A DNA stretch of 64,000 nt, from contig OZ316896.1 in NCBI GenBank assembly GCA_973895155.1, positions 8,928,001-8,992,000 on the forward strand. The letters run 5' to 3'. The notes below the pieces were generated by a model. The model saw only the letters and a list, made by a program, of their open reading frames with translations. It did no database searches and was not told the origin of the DNA. Numbering within the stretch: position 1 is the first letter of the stretch; every line of letters begins with the position of its first letter. The DNA comes from Marsupella aquatica. Lineage: Eukaryota > Marchantiophyta. Below, piece after piece: positions 36,441-47,405 of the stretch. A program made the position numbers and the translations under genes.

Positions 36441-39400
36441 AGTGACGTTTTCATGAGGGGAAAAACACCGATTTACTAAGAATGGTCAACAAACTACAAT
36501 GGAGTAAAAGCCAACGAGGTCTATAGGGATGACAAGCACCCACTCAAAAGTAAAAGGCCAACACAAACCCCAAAAAATCTAGAAAGAGCAACAAAAAAAT
36601 AAACATACCATTCCAATACTGGAGTGAGCTATTAGTATCTAGTGTAGTCACCCCGGGGTAGTCACTAAGTCTGCATGGATGTCCTTCAAAGCATCTGCTG
36701 AGACGCACACTAATGACGTTTTGGGAATTGGGACACCTTTAGAAGTCAAGCTTGCTTATTGGGCCATCTCTGAAAGCGCCCGTTTTAGTGGCCAGATTTA
36801 CTCGAATTCATTATTTCTTGCTTGAAAGGAAACTACGTGAATTTCATTTTGCATGAAAGCCAATGTAGATCTACTCCAAGTACCATGATTGACTATAGTG
36901 GAAGTCAACAATACGAGTGGATGACACAAATGGACCAGAGTTGGTGGAAAAGGTAAGTGTAAGTTTGCTATGAAAAAGATAGGATCATGCCCCAAAGAAA
37001 TCTGGAAAGTAGTGCCACACATGTGCCTCAAAAGGCACTTATACTTCCAAGTCAAAAAAATACACTTACAGGTAGCTGTCCGGACAGAAAGGTCAGGTAT
37101 CTTAACCCCTTTTTCCATCTTTTTGAATCACATGAGCCGCCATCCTAACTTGTACAGTTTTCATGGCCTGAATGTATCGTTGTTTATGTGGGGCTGAATT
37201 CCATGGTTAAGTATAAGTATCTGATATTAGTGATCCCCTCGATTGCGCTGTACAGTGGTTTACAACCTTTGCTAGATCCACAAATTACTTTTATCAATAT
37301 TAGTGACGAAATTATTGCAATACTGGATTCACCTCACCCAAAAAGTGGGGATTATTCATGCTAGTAACATTAAAAAAAAATGTGAGAGGGCGGGCAGTAG
37401 GGGGGCAGGTGTACCCAAGGCTCATAATGAGCTGCCAGATTGCCCTTCCTCTTAATATTGGTGGTGGCTGTAGTGTATTTACTTCTCAATGTTTGAAGCC
37501 AGTCTTTCTTTCTTAATTTAAATTTCTGCTTCCTCAGCCAAGATGTAGTTCTAGTGTTCTTCTAAGAAAATCAAGGCCAAGAGAAGCATAGGAAAATCTT
37601 GGGGCAAAAAGTACATGTGAATATCTTTCTGGTACTCCAATTCCCCAACCACTACCCTCTACTCAACTTAATGTAAACAAATGGACACCACTCTTCAAAG
37701 ATCCCCACTACTTCTCATTGTTCACGGAGATTGAAAGGAAATGGGTATTTCTCCTAAAGATGAATGAGACGGATCACCTACTACATTCCAGCTATGTCAG
37801 TGTATCCAATTTATGTTGGTCGATTCCAGAGAAAATCGCCCTTCATATTCTATGAGTCTTAACAAATTACCTTTGAATACACATGAAAAAAGGTCCATGC
37901 AAGAAGTAATTGAGGCGACCATGGTAGGGAAAACCCTTGCACCTATTTTTACATTTGACACCTATAAGTACAATTAGCCTTCCACACACACATAGTCTAG
38001 CATGCCTTCACTGAAGCCCCTTACACATGAATGCACAATCATAAGATAAAATAAAGACAAATGCACATAGAAAGCAAGAAATTGGAAAACCCAGATGATC
38101 CTTGAATGTACCCAACCATGCAATTCAGATGGACCTCGAGTGTAGCACAGTCACTAGTACAAGAAAAAGGTGCCAGGCTGGTTGCTTAGCCAAGTTGAGG
38201 AGAAGTTGAAACCCATCTTACTTTTAGCACTTCTACTTCTTTCAAATGTGATAGAAATCAAGACAAAAAACATTTTTTAGATGGCCTATATGGTGCCCAA
38301 TTTGATGACACTTCTAAACAGCTAAACGTACAGTGGTTGTTTTGACAATGAGTGGTTGTGGAGTCCAGCTGATAGAGATGATTGATAGCTACAATCACCT
38401 GTTAGAATTTATTAGGTTTGCTACATACTATTTTTTACTAATACAAACATGCTATTGGACATAATTTAAATCAGGAAATTACAATCAGGATTTCTAACAA
38501 TCAAAGAGTTAGAAGAAGGTTGCATTAACAGCCAAGCTTTGTTGAAATATGAGATTTACTACTGTCTTTGCCACCTTTTATGTGTGAGATTATTAAGTTG
38601 CTATGCTTTTTAGATTATTTACTAGAATGCCACCTTTTTCTAGCAATGATTAAGCTAACCACCTATGGTTAACTCATAATCATCCAACTATTGAAATCAT
38701 GCCACGTGTCTGAATCAGAGAAATAATATGGACATCCCTCAACAAATGGAACCTAACCTGTTCTGCCCCAACTGAAGGAGTTGGTCCCCTAGCCCGCCCT
38801 CTCTTGCCGGCTGAAATATCTTCCTGGTGCTTTCCATCCATTCCAATCAATCCCGTCATCTCCAAATCCTGGTTTCAGCGCAGGAGCAAAACACACACAT
38901 TCAATGTAATTTGCTCAACATCTGGAAATTATAGATCACACAAAAAGTGCAGATGTTCATAGAGCAAAGCAATGGCAGCAAACTAAGGGCAATATTTCAA
39001 TAAGGATCCATTACTAAAAAACGACTACATTCTAGTATATATTTCAAAAAGCATTGCAAGGTAATAATTTCCCACAAAAAGGGTGGCAACATAATAAATC
39101 TCAGTTGTTGAAATAGTGTTAGGGGCATGGCTCTATATGAAGTTGAGTCCTCAGCAGAAATCTGTGGGGTTCCTGTAAAATTCTCAGTTGTGACCCTTCC
39201 GAATATTCATACAGGCACTTAGTAATGATATAGGTTGAAATGAACCACAACATTGCAGCTCAACTCCAAAGTAGCAGAAACAACGACTCACAAAGGTACT
39301 GTAGGACCAACAACAACAACAATTGTAGCATCCAAAAATAAGTGAGCCATGTAAGAGACATGCATACTTAGGAAAATGCTGACCAATTTAGATCTGCAAT

Positions 39401-40564
39401 GTGGATATAATAAGAACTAGCTTGAATCACCAACAATTGCCCATCCTCAAAATTGAAACTCTTGTTGCGACATTGTTGCTGTCTAACACTGGCATTGTGG
39501 ACAATCACAAGGAAGCAGGCCTTGCAAAATAGCAGCTACAACAATGTCTTCCTTGTTGTCGCTAGTTACGGACCCCACTAGAGGTTCCTTCCAAAATTCC
39601 TGGCACCACAGCATGCCATGTCAGCAACAACCGCAACAAACAAGAATGGTCATGTTTGTGCAATGAATAAACTCCTCTCCATCTTCTTTACATCGCTTTT
39701 CGTGTAATTTTATGGACGCCGTGCCGTCAAAACATAATGTAAAAGTAATTAAAAGTAATTCATCCAAATCTATTGATACAAAGGGCGAGATTAAAAACAT
39801 TCACCCATATTCTCTTTACTTAAATTTATAAATGTTTTTTTGTAAAAGTAAATAGTGTTCAACTTAAACAGTAACCGTATTCCTGTGTAACTGCCGAAAT
39901 AAAACCGTCAGAACAAAAGAAGCACATCAACATTTCGAAAGGGAGGAAGGCTTTTGATGAAAGTAATGAAAAGAGGAAAGCTCGAAAGGAGTTTTGCCTC
40001 TTGAAGTGCAAAGTAAAGAGGAATGCTGGAGAAACAAAATCAAAAAAGATCAGAAGCCAAATGAAGAAAGCAAAAATGAGAACTGATCGAGGACAGAAAA
40101 GAGGCGCAGCACATCTTAATCAGAAACAAATAGATCGAGCAGAAAGAAGGAGAAGCAAAGAGAATCGATAAGGACATCGATAAGGACTTTGACTAGCAAC
40201 GAATGCAGGTCAAAACTCTAATCTATACACGACAGGAGAGGACAGTAGCCATGCACGACAGGGGAGGTAATTGCTTACGCAGGGCATGGCCTGGTGACGC
40301 ATTTTAGCAGTAGATTCACCTTTGTGTGATGTCCGATTCGAGAACATGTCGATTTATTGTACGCCTGCTGCTTTCCGTATTTCTTCCGTTTACCGCACTC
40401 CATTTGCTCCGAAGTCCGAGATGAAAGCATGTCACTTAAATCTTCCCCTTCTGCCTTCCTTTCAACAATAATTAAGTAATGTTTCCATTTACTCCTGAGT
40501 CTGAAGATGAAAACATCTCGTCAAGTATGACGGACGCACGTGGAGATCGACCAAAAGCTTACAT

Positions 40565-42708
40565 CTGTTTCTCGAAGCTTTTCCAACTCCTTCATCTTGG
40601 TCTGCAATATACCAAATTCTGCACTTTCTGCTGTACCAGAACTTTCTGATTCCCTCGATCAGTTCTTGCGTGCGCTCTTGTAGCTTCTTTTCTAAATCGG
40701 CCACACGGACCCGGAGTTCATCCTGTTCCTGCGTAAACCTTCCTTCAATTCTTTTGTCTGGAACATGATTCTCTGAATGACAATTCACCACAGAGCCTTG
40801 TGATGAGATGAATTTGAGTGAGAACAAACAAGCCAAGTCAGACAGTACTCAAAATTAGGACTCGAGAAATTACGGAACCTTCTCGACCTTAATTAGCTCT
40901 TCCGAAAGCTGCAGGAGAGAAACAAAATCGGGAAAATGCAATCGCCGATGTCAACTATATATTAACTATTGACCTTTGATTGATTGTGTTCACAAAACGT
41001 GTGAGTTAATTACTTTTACACAGCATGTTACTAACCGCGGTTTGTAGTGGAGGTCCCTAGTCTCACCAGTTCTCGCTGATTGAGTTTGATGTTTCCATAG
41101 ACTAAACCCAATGTCTGATTGTGATTCATAGAAATTTACTGTCGGCATTGAAGAGGAGTAAAGGTCGGTTTACAATTCTGCACATTGAAAAACCTCATTT
41201 CATCTCCCCTGCCGTGTGCTGAATTGCGCAAAGCAGTAGGGAAGTTTAGTTTTCTGTTCCAAATTCCAATCAGGACTTCACTGTTTAATTTCCTTGTTTA
41301 ATAAAATGATCGGCTCTGCCTTTGTTTTGTAACTTTTTCAATCTGCTTTCGACTCAAGTTTGTGGATATTAGATTAATTTTGAGCAGCAGGCAACACTTC
41401 GATTGGAAGCCAATCCATGTCGACCAAAATTGGTGCTGAATTGAAACTGGTTGGAATCATGTCACAAAGCATTAATAAATAAGATATCAATGTCGCGTGA
41501 GAATTTAGAGTCACTTATAATCTGCATCATTCTGCTCCAGAGACTCCTTACAGATACACATTCGGCCCTTACCTTTGTTGGTGGCTCTTAACTTTACTGC
41601 GCCCTGAGATTTCCCACCATGTTTTTCCAGATAGATTTTTTTGTTCGAGTGGGCCATACACGATCGGGGCAGAGAAGAGCTGTAAGGCAGCAACCTGAGC
41701 AGAAGAAAAAGGCAAAAGCAGATCGATCAAACAAGGTCAACTTTCTTATGAGCACCTCCTTGTCAAACACACTGAGTAATTAATTGTCATTCTCGGGTGA
41801 GAATTGTAAATATGTGGAGTCGAGTTAGGAACGATCTTGTCCTCAGCATGGAGTCAGTGCTCAATAATAGACTCTTCGCCCTTGGGTACTGTAATATCAT
41901 GTGCTTTCAGGAATTGAAGTCAGCAACATACACTTTCGCAGTCATTTATAGCCAAACTTGCTGACGACGTCCACTTGGCAATTGCAATGCTGTCCCTAAA
42001 CTGGCACCTCAAAATTCATGTTCAGTGTCAAGTAGTTTGGCCAAGACTTACACCAAAGCGCCTATGATTAGGGCATTCACCATTTTTTCCTTCACGAGCA
42101 AGGAAACTAACTTATACTATACATCAAAGAGCTACAGTTGAAATGCCTCCATGTATTGAGATTCTATAGCCTTGAACTTAGCGACCTCCCACAAGCCGAT
42201 CTTGAAAGGAGAGCAAATGAACAATCGTCTCGATTAAGCTGGCCCAAAAAAGTCATTGTAATGCATCACAGTCGAGTTCCTGCGAGCCGAAGGGTTTTGG
42301 TAATCGAGACTGATCTTGAAAGGAGAGCAGATGATCACAACTCAACTTCAAAATAGTAAACGCATTCAGTCCTAGTACAAGAACTCAATGGCTAAACACC
42401 CGGCGAAATAAAAAGGAGTAACACACGACAGCAGTTCGTTAATACAACTTGGGCTGCTGCCAAATCACAGCATAGGACAAATCCTTATTTCAAGGAGGCC
42501 AGAATCATAACAGACAGTAGCAATCTGCATGTAGAGAAACCCTACCCATACTTAGAGCCTCAATGTCGCTTGCAACTCCGCTTTCTTTGAACACCTTCTC
42601 TGGATGATTATCACCAATGACCCGGCCGCCAGAAATTCTCATCTGGAGGACCTCATTGATGGCTTCGAGGATAGCCCGTTTTGAGAGAACCCTTCTTCTT
42701 CCTCTCAT
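40565..42708 (-). pseudogene. Fragments of a coiled-coil protein gene, possibly broken
   Basis: Reading down the minus strand, a 5' piece at 42708-42546 encodes MRGRRRVLSKRAILEAINEV and continues to a consensus-like GT donor in phase 1. Further along, a 30-bp piece (40908-40879) encodes LSEELIKVEK between AG and GT. The next piece, from 40728, encodes EQDELRVRVADLEKKLQERT. A following stretch with heptad character (GILQTKMKELEKLRETD, ending at a GT near 40567) lies in a different frame, so a one-base shift near 40655 seems to separate them. The repeated charged heptads indicate a coiled coil, as in kinesin or myosin-like stalks, but no motor domain is visible and I do not name a family. The middle exons between 41000 and 42500 could not be resolved. 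It may be a decayed gene or an uncharacterised one. Confidence 0.3.
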
Positions 42709-44488
42709 AGCATGACGTCGGGGAAAGAACTATTCGACCGTTTTCCGAACAGACGGCCTGATCTAGACCAGTGCATTACTCTTGATCTGGTTTCATCGTC
42801 TCTTTTAACTTATTTCTTACGAGTTTTTGACCCTGGATGGGTCAACTCAGAGTTTTGCGGCAAGTGTTATTGAGATGTTGTCCAAATGATCTATCTGACC
42901 AATGGTCCTTCAATAATTTCCAATCAGACAAAGTGAAGTTGCCATAAGGAGAAACGTATGTGCCATGTCGGAAAAGTTTCTTCGCCGCCCCGGGCTGTCT
43001 ACACACAAAGAGAGCAGAGAAAGCCAATAATTAGATTGTCGCTCGGACCTGTTTGTCGAGTTACCCTAGGGGACAGCCATCCGCATCCATGTTGGACAGT
43101 TTACCGTCCCATGGTCAAATCGTATGCAGCAGGCAACCCTTAGGACAAGGAGTGATGCATGGCAATCACGGTCCACACATTGTAAGCTTGCGTGCAGCTC
43201 TCCATCACTGTCTGCAACAATTGAATGATGGAATAAGGATAAAACTGAAGACTGTCTTGTCTCTACCACTCATATTCTGTTGAGAGATCACTCTCTCTCA
43301 TGCATCATCTTTCGAAGCAGCTTCTTATAACATGCAAATGGTCAGCGGCTGTTTAGGTTCCCTGGGAGTTTGCTCCAAACTTGATGAGGGACCAAAGTCT
43401 CCCATGCGTCGCCTTTCGAAGCACCTTCGTCTAACAGGCGAAGGTAAGCGCTGCTCTCTATGTTCTCTCGGACTTGGCCGTATTTGCCTCACGTTTTATT
43501 TTCCTTTCAGGTTCTTCCCTGCGTTCATATCCGTGCTTGGTTAACATGCAGACTGATACTTTCTCACTGTCCCGGCCAACCCGAGAGGATTTTGTTGTCC
43601 ATCTCAAACCCTCATGCAGGTGCTTACGCAGTAATCCCACGCAGTAACGCATATCTTTTGCAGCGGCTTATTCAGATACTATCGTTGTATATATTCTCAC
43701 AGCTCCATGGCTGCGTGACTGGATGTGCATGATATTAGCTGCTTCTATTGAGATATTTGCACACTCTGTTCCATCCCGAGGTCAAATTAAGACGTCTGAG
43801 TCAGTTCAATGGACTTATTGGATGCAAGTGCGGTTTGAAAATGACTTGTGCTATCTCTTCCCGGTGTATCCAGGTTATGTCTATGCCAAGCAGAAGCGTG
43901 CGTGTGTTCGGCCGCTTGGCGATGGACGTGTGCATTTGAAAAAGGACGTTACGATTGTGGATCCGTAAGTTCTCGTGTTCTTTGTCGTTTCGTCTGGTTT
44001 TATTATCTGTTTTCGCCTTTGAAGGCTTTTTTACAAAAAGTGCATCTAAGAATTCTATACCATGAGTCTGAAGCGCGGAAGAATGTTCGCATAGATCTAC
44101 AACGCTGCCCGGTGCATGTATTGATTTATCTCGTTTCAGGACCTCAACTGCGTTCCCAAAGTGAACTACCAAGTTCTTAGACTTTATAATGTGCAGGGTG
44201 GGTATTGAGAGATAAACCTACCCCAAGTTTTTGATATTGTTTGTCATCGTGTCCCGACCCAGACCTGTAGGACGTATGCTGAATCATTTGGGTAGAGTTA
44301 TCCAGGAGATTGTTGCTTTGTAGTAGGGTTCGATGTCATTGTTGATCTTGCTTGTCATAACTAAATGGTGTGAACACTTTTTCCTAATCAACACTAATTA
44401 ATAAGAATGTTAAGTCACACACTTTGTATATATTGAGAGTACACTATCTGAGTCTCAGTTTTATACCCAGATACTCGTACAGTGTGTA
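42709..44488. other. 1.8-kb region without a recognised gene
   Basis: Overlapping ORFs of up to 123 codons exist on both strands near 43720-44180, but neither strand shows a known motif or a consistent exon. A short plus-strand segment (43805-43965) reads as a plausible peptide ending at a GT, but nothing upstream or downstream can be joined to it. Confidence 0.4.
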
Positions 44489-45925
44489 TTTTATAGGCTA
44501 GGCTATCTTACTAATAATTTGCAAAGCTACTTAAGGCCTATGGTCTAGAGTTGGCAACTCCCAATAAAGACAAAACTGATAATGAGTCTTTAATAATCAC
44601 ACAACTTAAAAAATGAAGATAAACAAAAAAACAGTATGGGGGAGGGTGAACAAAGAACTATATGGGCAAAGATGAACCCAAATTAAAGCATACTTAGAAT
44701 TGTTTCCGTGCAAGCTCTTTCTTTCTACATATCTCTACTTTCAAGGAACCTTGGGTAAGAGGCCTAGCTAGTGTAACTTACTACAGGTGGACACTTTATC
44801 TAATGGAAAGTTTGTTTGGTACTCACACAAGTCTTCTTGCAGAAAGGGCATGCTGTGTCGGCCGACTTACTTAATGGTGTTCGGGAAGTTGGACGTGAGT
44901 TTTCAAGTTACCTAGAGAAGTGAAGCTCCGGATAAGTTAAACAGCGCTTCTACATACAAGTTTGTTGTCTCCTGACATCAAGTTCTTCCTGCTTTTTGTG
45001 TGGTCCCTAACATGATTATTGAACCCTAAACTCCTTGCTATTTTCTAATATAATTTTTGGTTATTTAATTTGGCATTTACTTTGTTGCGGTCCTTTTAAG
45101 GCGGTTTAGTTTGCTTCGAATCCGGACCAATTCCAAATCATAGCCATGTCTGAATTGTTTTTTGTCATTACAATTTTGAATTGCAACAAAGATCCTCACT
45201 TCATAAACAACATGAAATTAGATTGACACCTGAAATAAACTTAAGTGAGTCACAATTTTATGTGAGATGTATTTTATAGGCTAAGCTATCTTACTAATAA
45301 TTTGCAAAGCTACTTAAGGCCTATGGTCTAGAGTTGGCAACTCCCAATAAAGAAAAAACTGATAATGAGTCTTTAATAATCACACAACTTAAAAAATGAA
45401 GAAAAGAAAGAGTATGGGGGAGGGTGGACAAAGAACTAGATTGGCAAAGATGAACCCAAATTAAAGCATACTTAGAATTGTTTCCGTGTTAGTGTAACTT
45501 ACTAGAGGTTTAAAGTTTGTTTGGTACTCACACAAGTCTTCTTGTAGAAAGGGCATGGTGTGTCGGCCGACTTACTTAATGGTGTTCGGGAAGTTGGACG
45601 TGAGTTTTCAAGTTACCTAGAGAAGAGAAGCTTTGGATAAGTTAAACAACGCTTCTACATATAGGTTTGCTGTCTCCTGACATCAAGTTCTTCCTGCTTT
45701 TTGTGTGGTCCCTAACATGATTATTGAACCCTAAACTCCTTACTATTTTCTAATATAATTTTTGGTTATTTAATTTGGCATTTACTCTGTTGCGGTCCTT
45801 TTAAGACGGTTTAGTGTGCTTCGAATCCGGACCAACTCCAAATCATAGCCATGTTTGAATTGCTTTTTGTCATTACAATTTTGAATTGCAACAAAGATCC
45901 TCACTTTGTAAAGAACATGAAGTAA
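44489..45925. repeat. Large direct duplication, LTR-like
   Basis: Two copies start at about 44489 and 45270, each with attttataggcta(g/a)gctat. They run together through ggcctatggtctagagttgg, gtatgggggagggtg, ccgacttacttaatggtgtt, gacatcaagttcttcctgct and ttgcaacaaagatcctcact. The copies are ~780 bp apart and highly similar; the second lacks an internal stretch of ~100 bp. The block lies just beyond the 3' end of a minus-strand integrase chromodomain, where the 3' LTR of a Ty3/gypsy element should be. Tandem LTR-like copies with no body between them suggest rearrangement. Terminal TG...CA ends and a target-site duplication were not established. Confidence 0.65.
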
Positions 45926-46036
45926 AAAAATTTAATATATACATATATATACAAATATATCTTTATATTGACTGAGTATTAAACCTATATAATTCATTAG
46001 ATTAGATTACAAGGTTCTATAGTTGCCTGTACCAAT

Positions 46037-46321
46037 TCACAAACTAAGGCGGTAGGTCGCTTCGCTTACGATAGCTTCCAAAAATCTCTGAGATTGCCAA
46101 TTATTCTCGGCCTGGTCATAACCAGCCCACTTCACCAAATACTCTAAGATTTGCCTTCCCAACTTGCGTTTGTAATGAACGTATAGAATTGCCTCCACCT
46201 CAAACTCCTCAACGTCCTCCATTAGCATAGCGTCCAAATGCAAGACTTGATCCCGGTTGGGATCATCGTCTTGGACAAATTTCTTGATTCGGCTAACATG
46301 GTAGCTTTTGCCCACGCCCAT
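46037..46321 (-). pseudogene. Ty3/gypsy integrase C-terminus with chromodomain (fragment)
   Basis: A 94-residue open stretch starts KSYHVSRIKKF, the usual end of the integrase GPY/F-linked region, and continues with VEAILYVHYKRKLG, YLVKWAGYDQAENNWQ and FLEAIV. This is a chromodomain as carried by the chromovirus branch of Ty3/gypsy retrotransposons, where it guides integration to marked chromatin. An in-frame stop lies immediately upstream of the ATG, and no reverse transcriptase, RNase H or integrase core is found upstream on this strand. It is therefore a decayed fragment, ending next to the LTR-like block. Confidence 0.8.
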
Positions 46322-46825
46322 TTACTTGCGGGTTTACTTGGGTGTCTCCAACACCACCTAAACCGTATTATCGTGTGAATGATGCGATAGGGTTTTGCAT
46401 ACCTAGGAGAACTATACCTTGATTGGTAACTATACCTTAATGTAAGTACTGCTCTAACCAAAATACCTGGGAGAACTATGCCTTGACTTGGTACAAGTCT
46501 TGGAAGAAGTCACAAGAGGACTCCTACTTGCCGTTAACTTGGGAAAACCTAGTTGAGGTTCTTCGTGCTCATGTCACCACTAAGTATCTAGAGCGGAACG
46601 CTTAGAACCCCAATTTAAGGAATACTGAAGTATTAGATTAATTCCAATTTTATCTAAATATTATTAGTTAGTGAATGATCAACCTCTTTAACATTTGGTG
46701 GGATAGTCAAAAACTTCAAATGTTTTGTTGCAAGATCTTTATAACAATGCATCACTAAATGACATCAAGTACCTCTTGATCCATGCACAAATCCTTAATT
46801 AAACTGTCATTCATTATTTGTTTTA

Positions 46826-47405
46826 ATTGTCTATTTAATTACTATAGGGTTGAATACAAAAAAGATTGACACGCACCAGGGTGCGTGACCTACAATCATA
46901 GTAAGTACCACCCTTTAATTAGTTAGTTTCTTTACAACAATTAATAGGATTGTTGTATATTACAATGTCTACTGGACATTCATTTGAATGTCAATAATAT
47001 CATGCCTTAATATCACCAAACTAAGGCCCCACTAACTAATATTATATCTTAAATAAACTAACCAACTAACTAACTTGTCTATTTAATTACTATAGGGTTG
47101 AATACAGAAAAGATTGACATGCACCAGGGTGGGGGACCTACAATCATAGTATCACCCTTTAATTAGTTAGTTTCTATTGCTTTGACTCAATCAGGCATGG
47201 AACCATATAAAATCAGAAATCATTGAAAGTTGAGTTCACTTGAAGGTGTAACTATAATTATTATTTATTAATAGGATTGTTGTATATTACAATGTCTACT
47301 GGACATTCATTTGAATGTCAAAAATATCATGCCTTAATATCACCAAACTAAGGCCCCACTAACTAATATTATATCTTAAATAAACTAACCAACTAACTAA
47401 CTTAA
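46826..47405. repeat. Nested duplication at the 3' end of the DUF7869 gene
   Basis: Block A (ttgtctatttaattactata, gggttgaataca, agattgaca(c/t)gcacc) occurs at about 46826 and 47074. Block B (ttaataggattgttgtatat, catttgaatgtca, aaactaaggccccactaac) occurs at about 46941 and 47270. The order is A-B-A-B with unequal spacing, so a ~250-330 bp unit was duplicated and later altered. The word ttaaatagacaa, the reverse complement of the start of block A, lies at 47402, overlapping the end of the minus-strand gene. Confidence 0.85.

Larger units (their letters stand above)
31898..40564. other. 8.7-kb gene-poor, repeat-rich region
   Basis: The start is the probable 3' UTR of the ARM gene. No gene is recognised in the rest. 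Visible structures, listed separately, are a tandem repeat at 33681, a SINE-like head near 34075 and a duplicated block at 36016-36440. A short inverted/direct motif (gacgaattcag / ctgaattcg) clusters at 33280-33345. Long stretches at 34900-35800 and 37200-39900 are AT-rich, with no credible ORF. Confidence 0.5.

Noticed and set aside
43801-44172. 123-codon minus-strand ORF
   Set aside because: No motif, an equally long ORF lies on the opposite strand, and no splice partners are visible.
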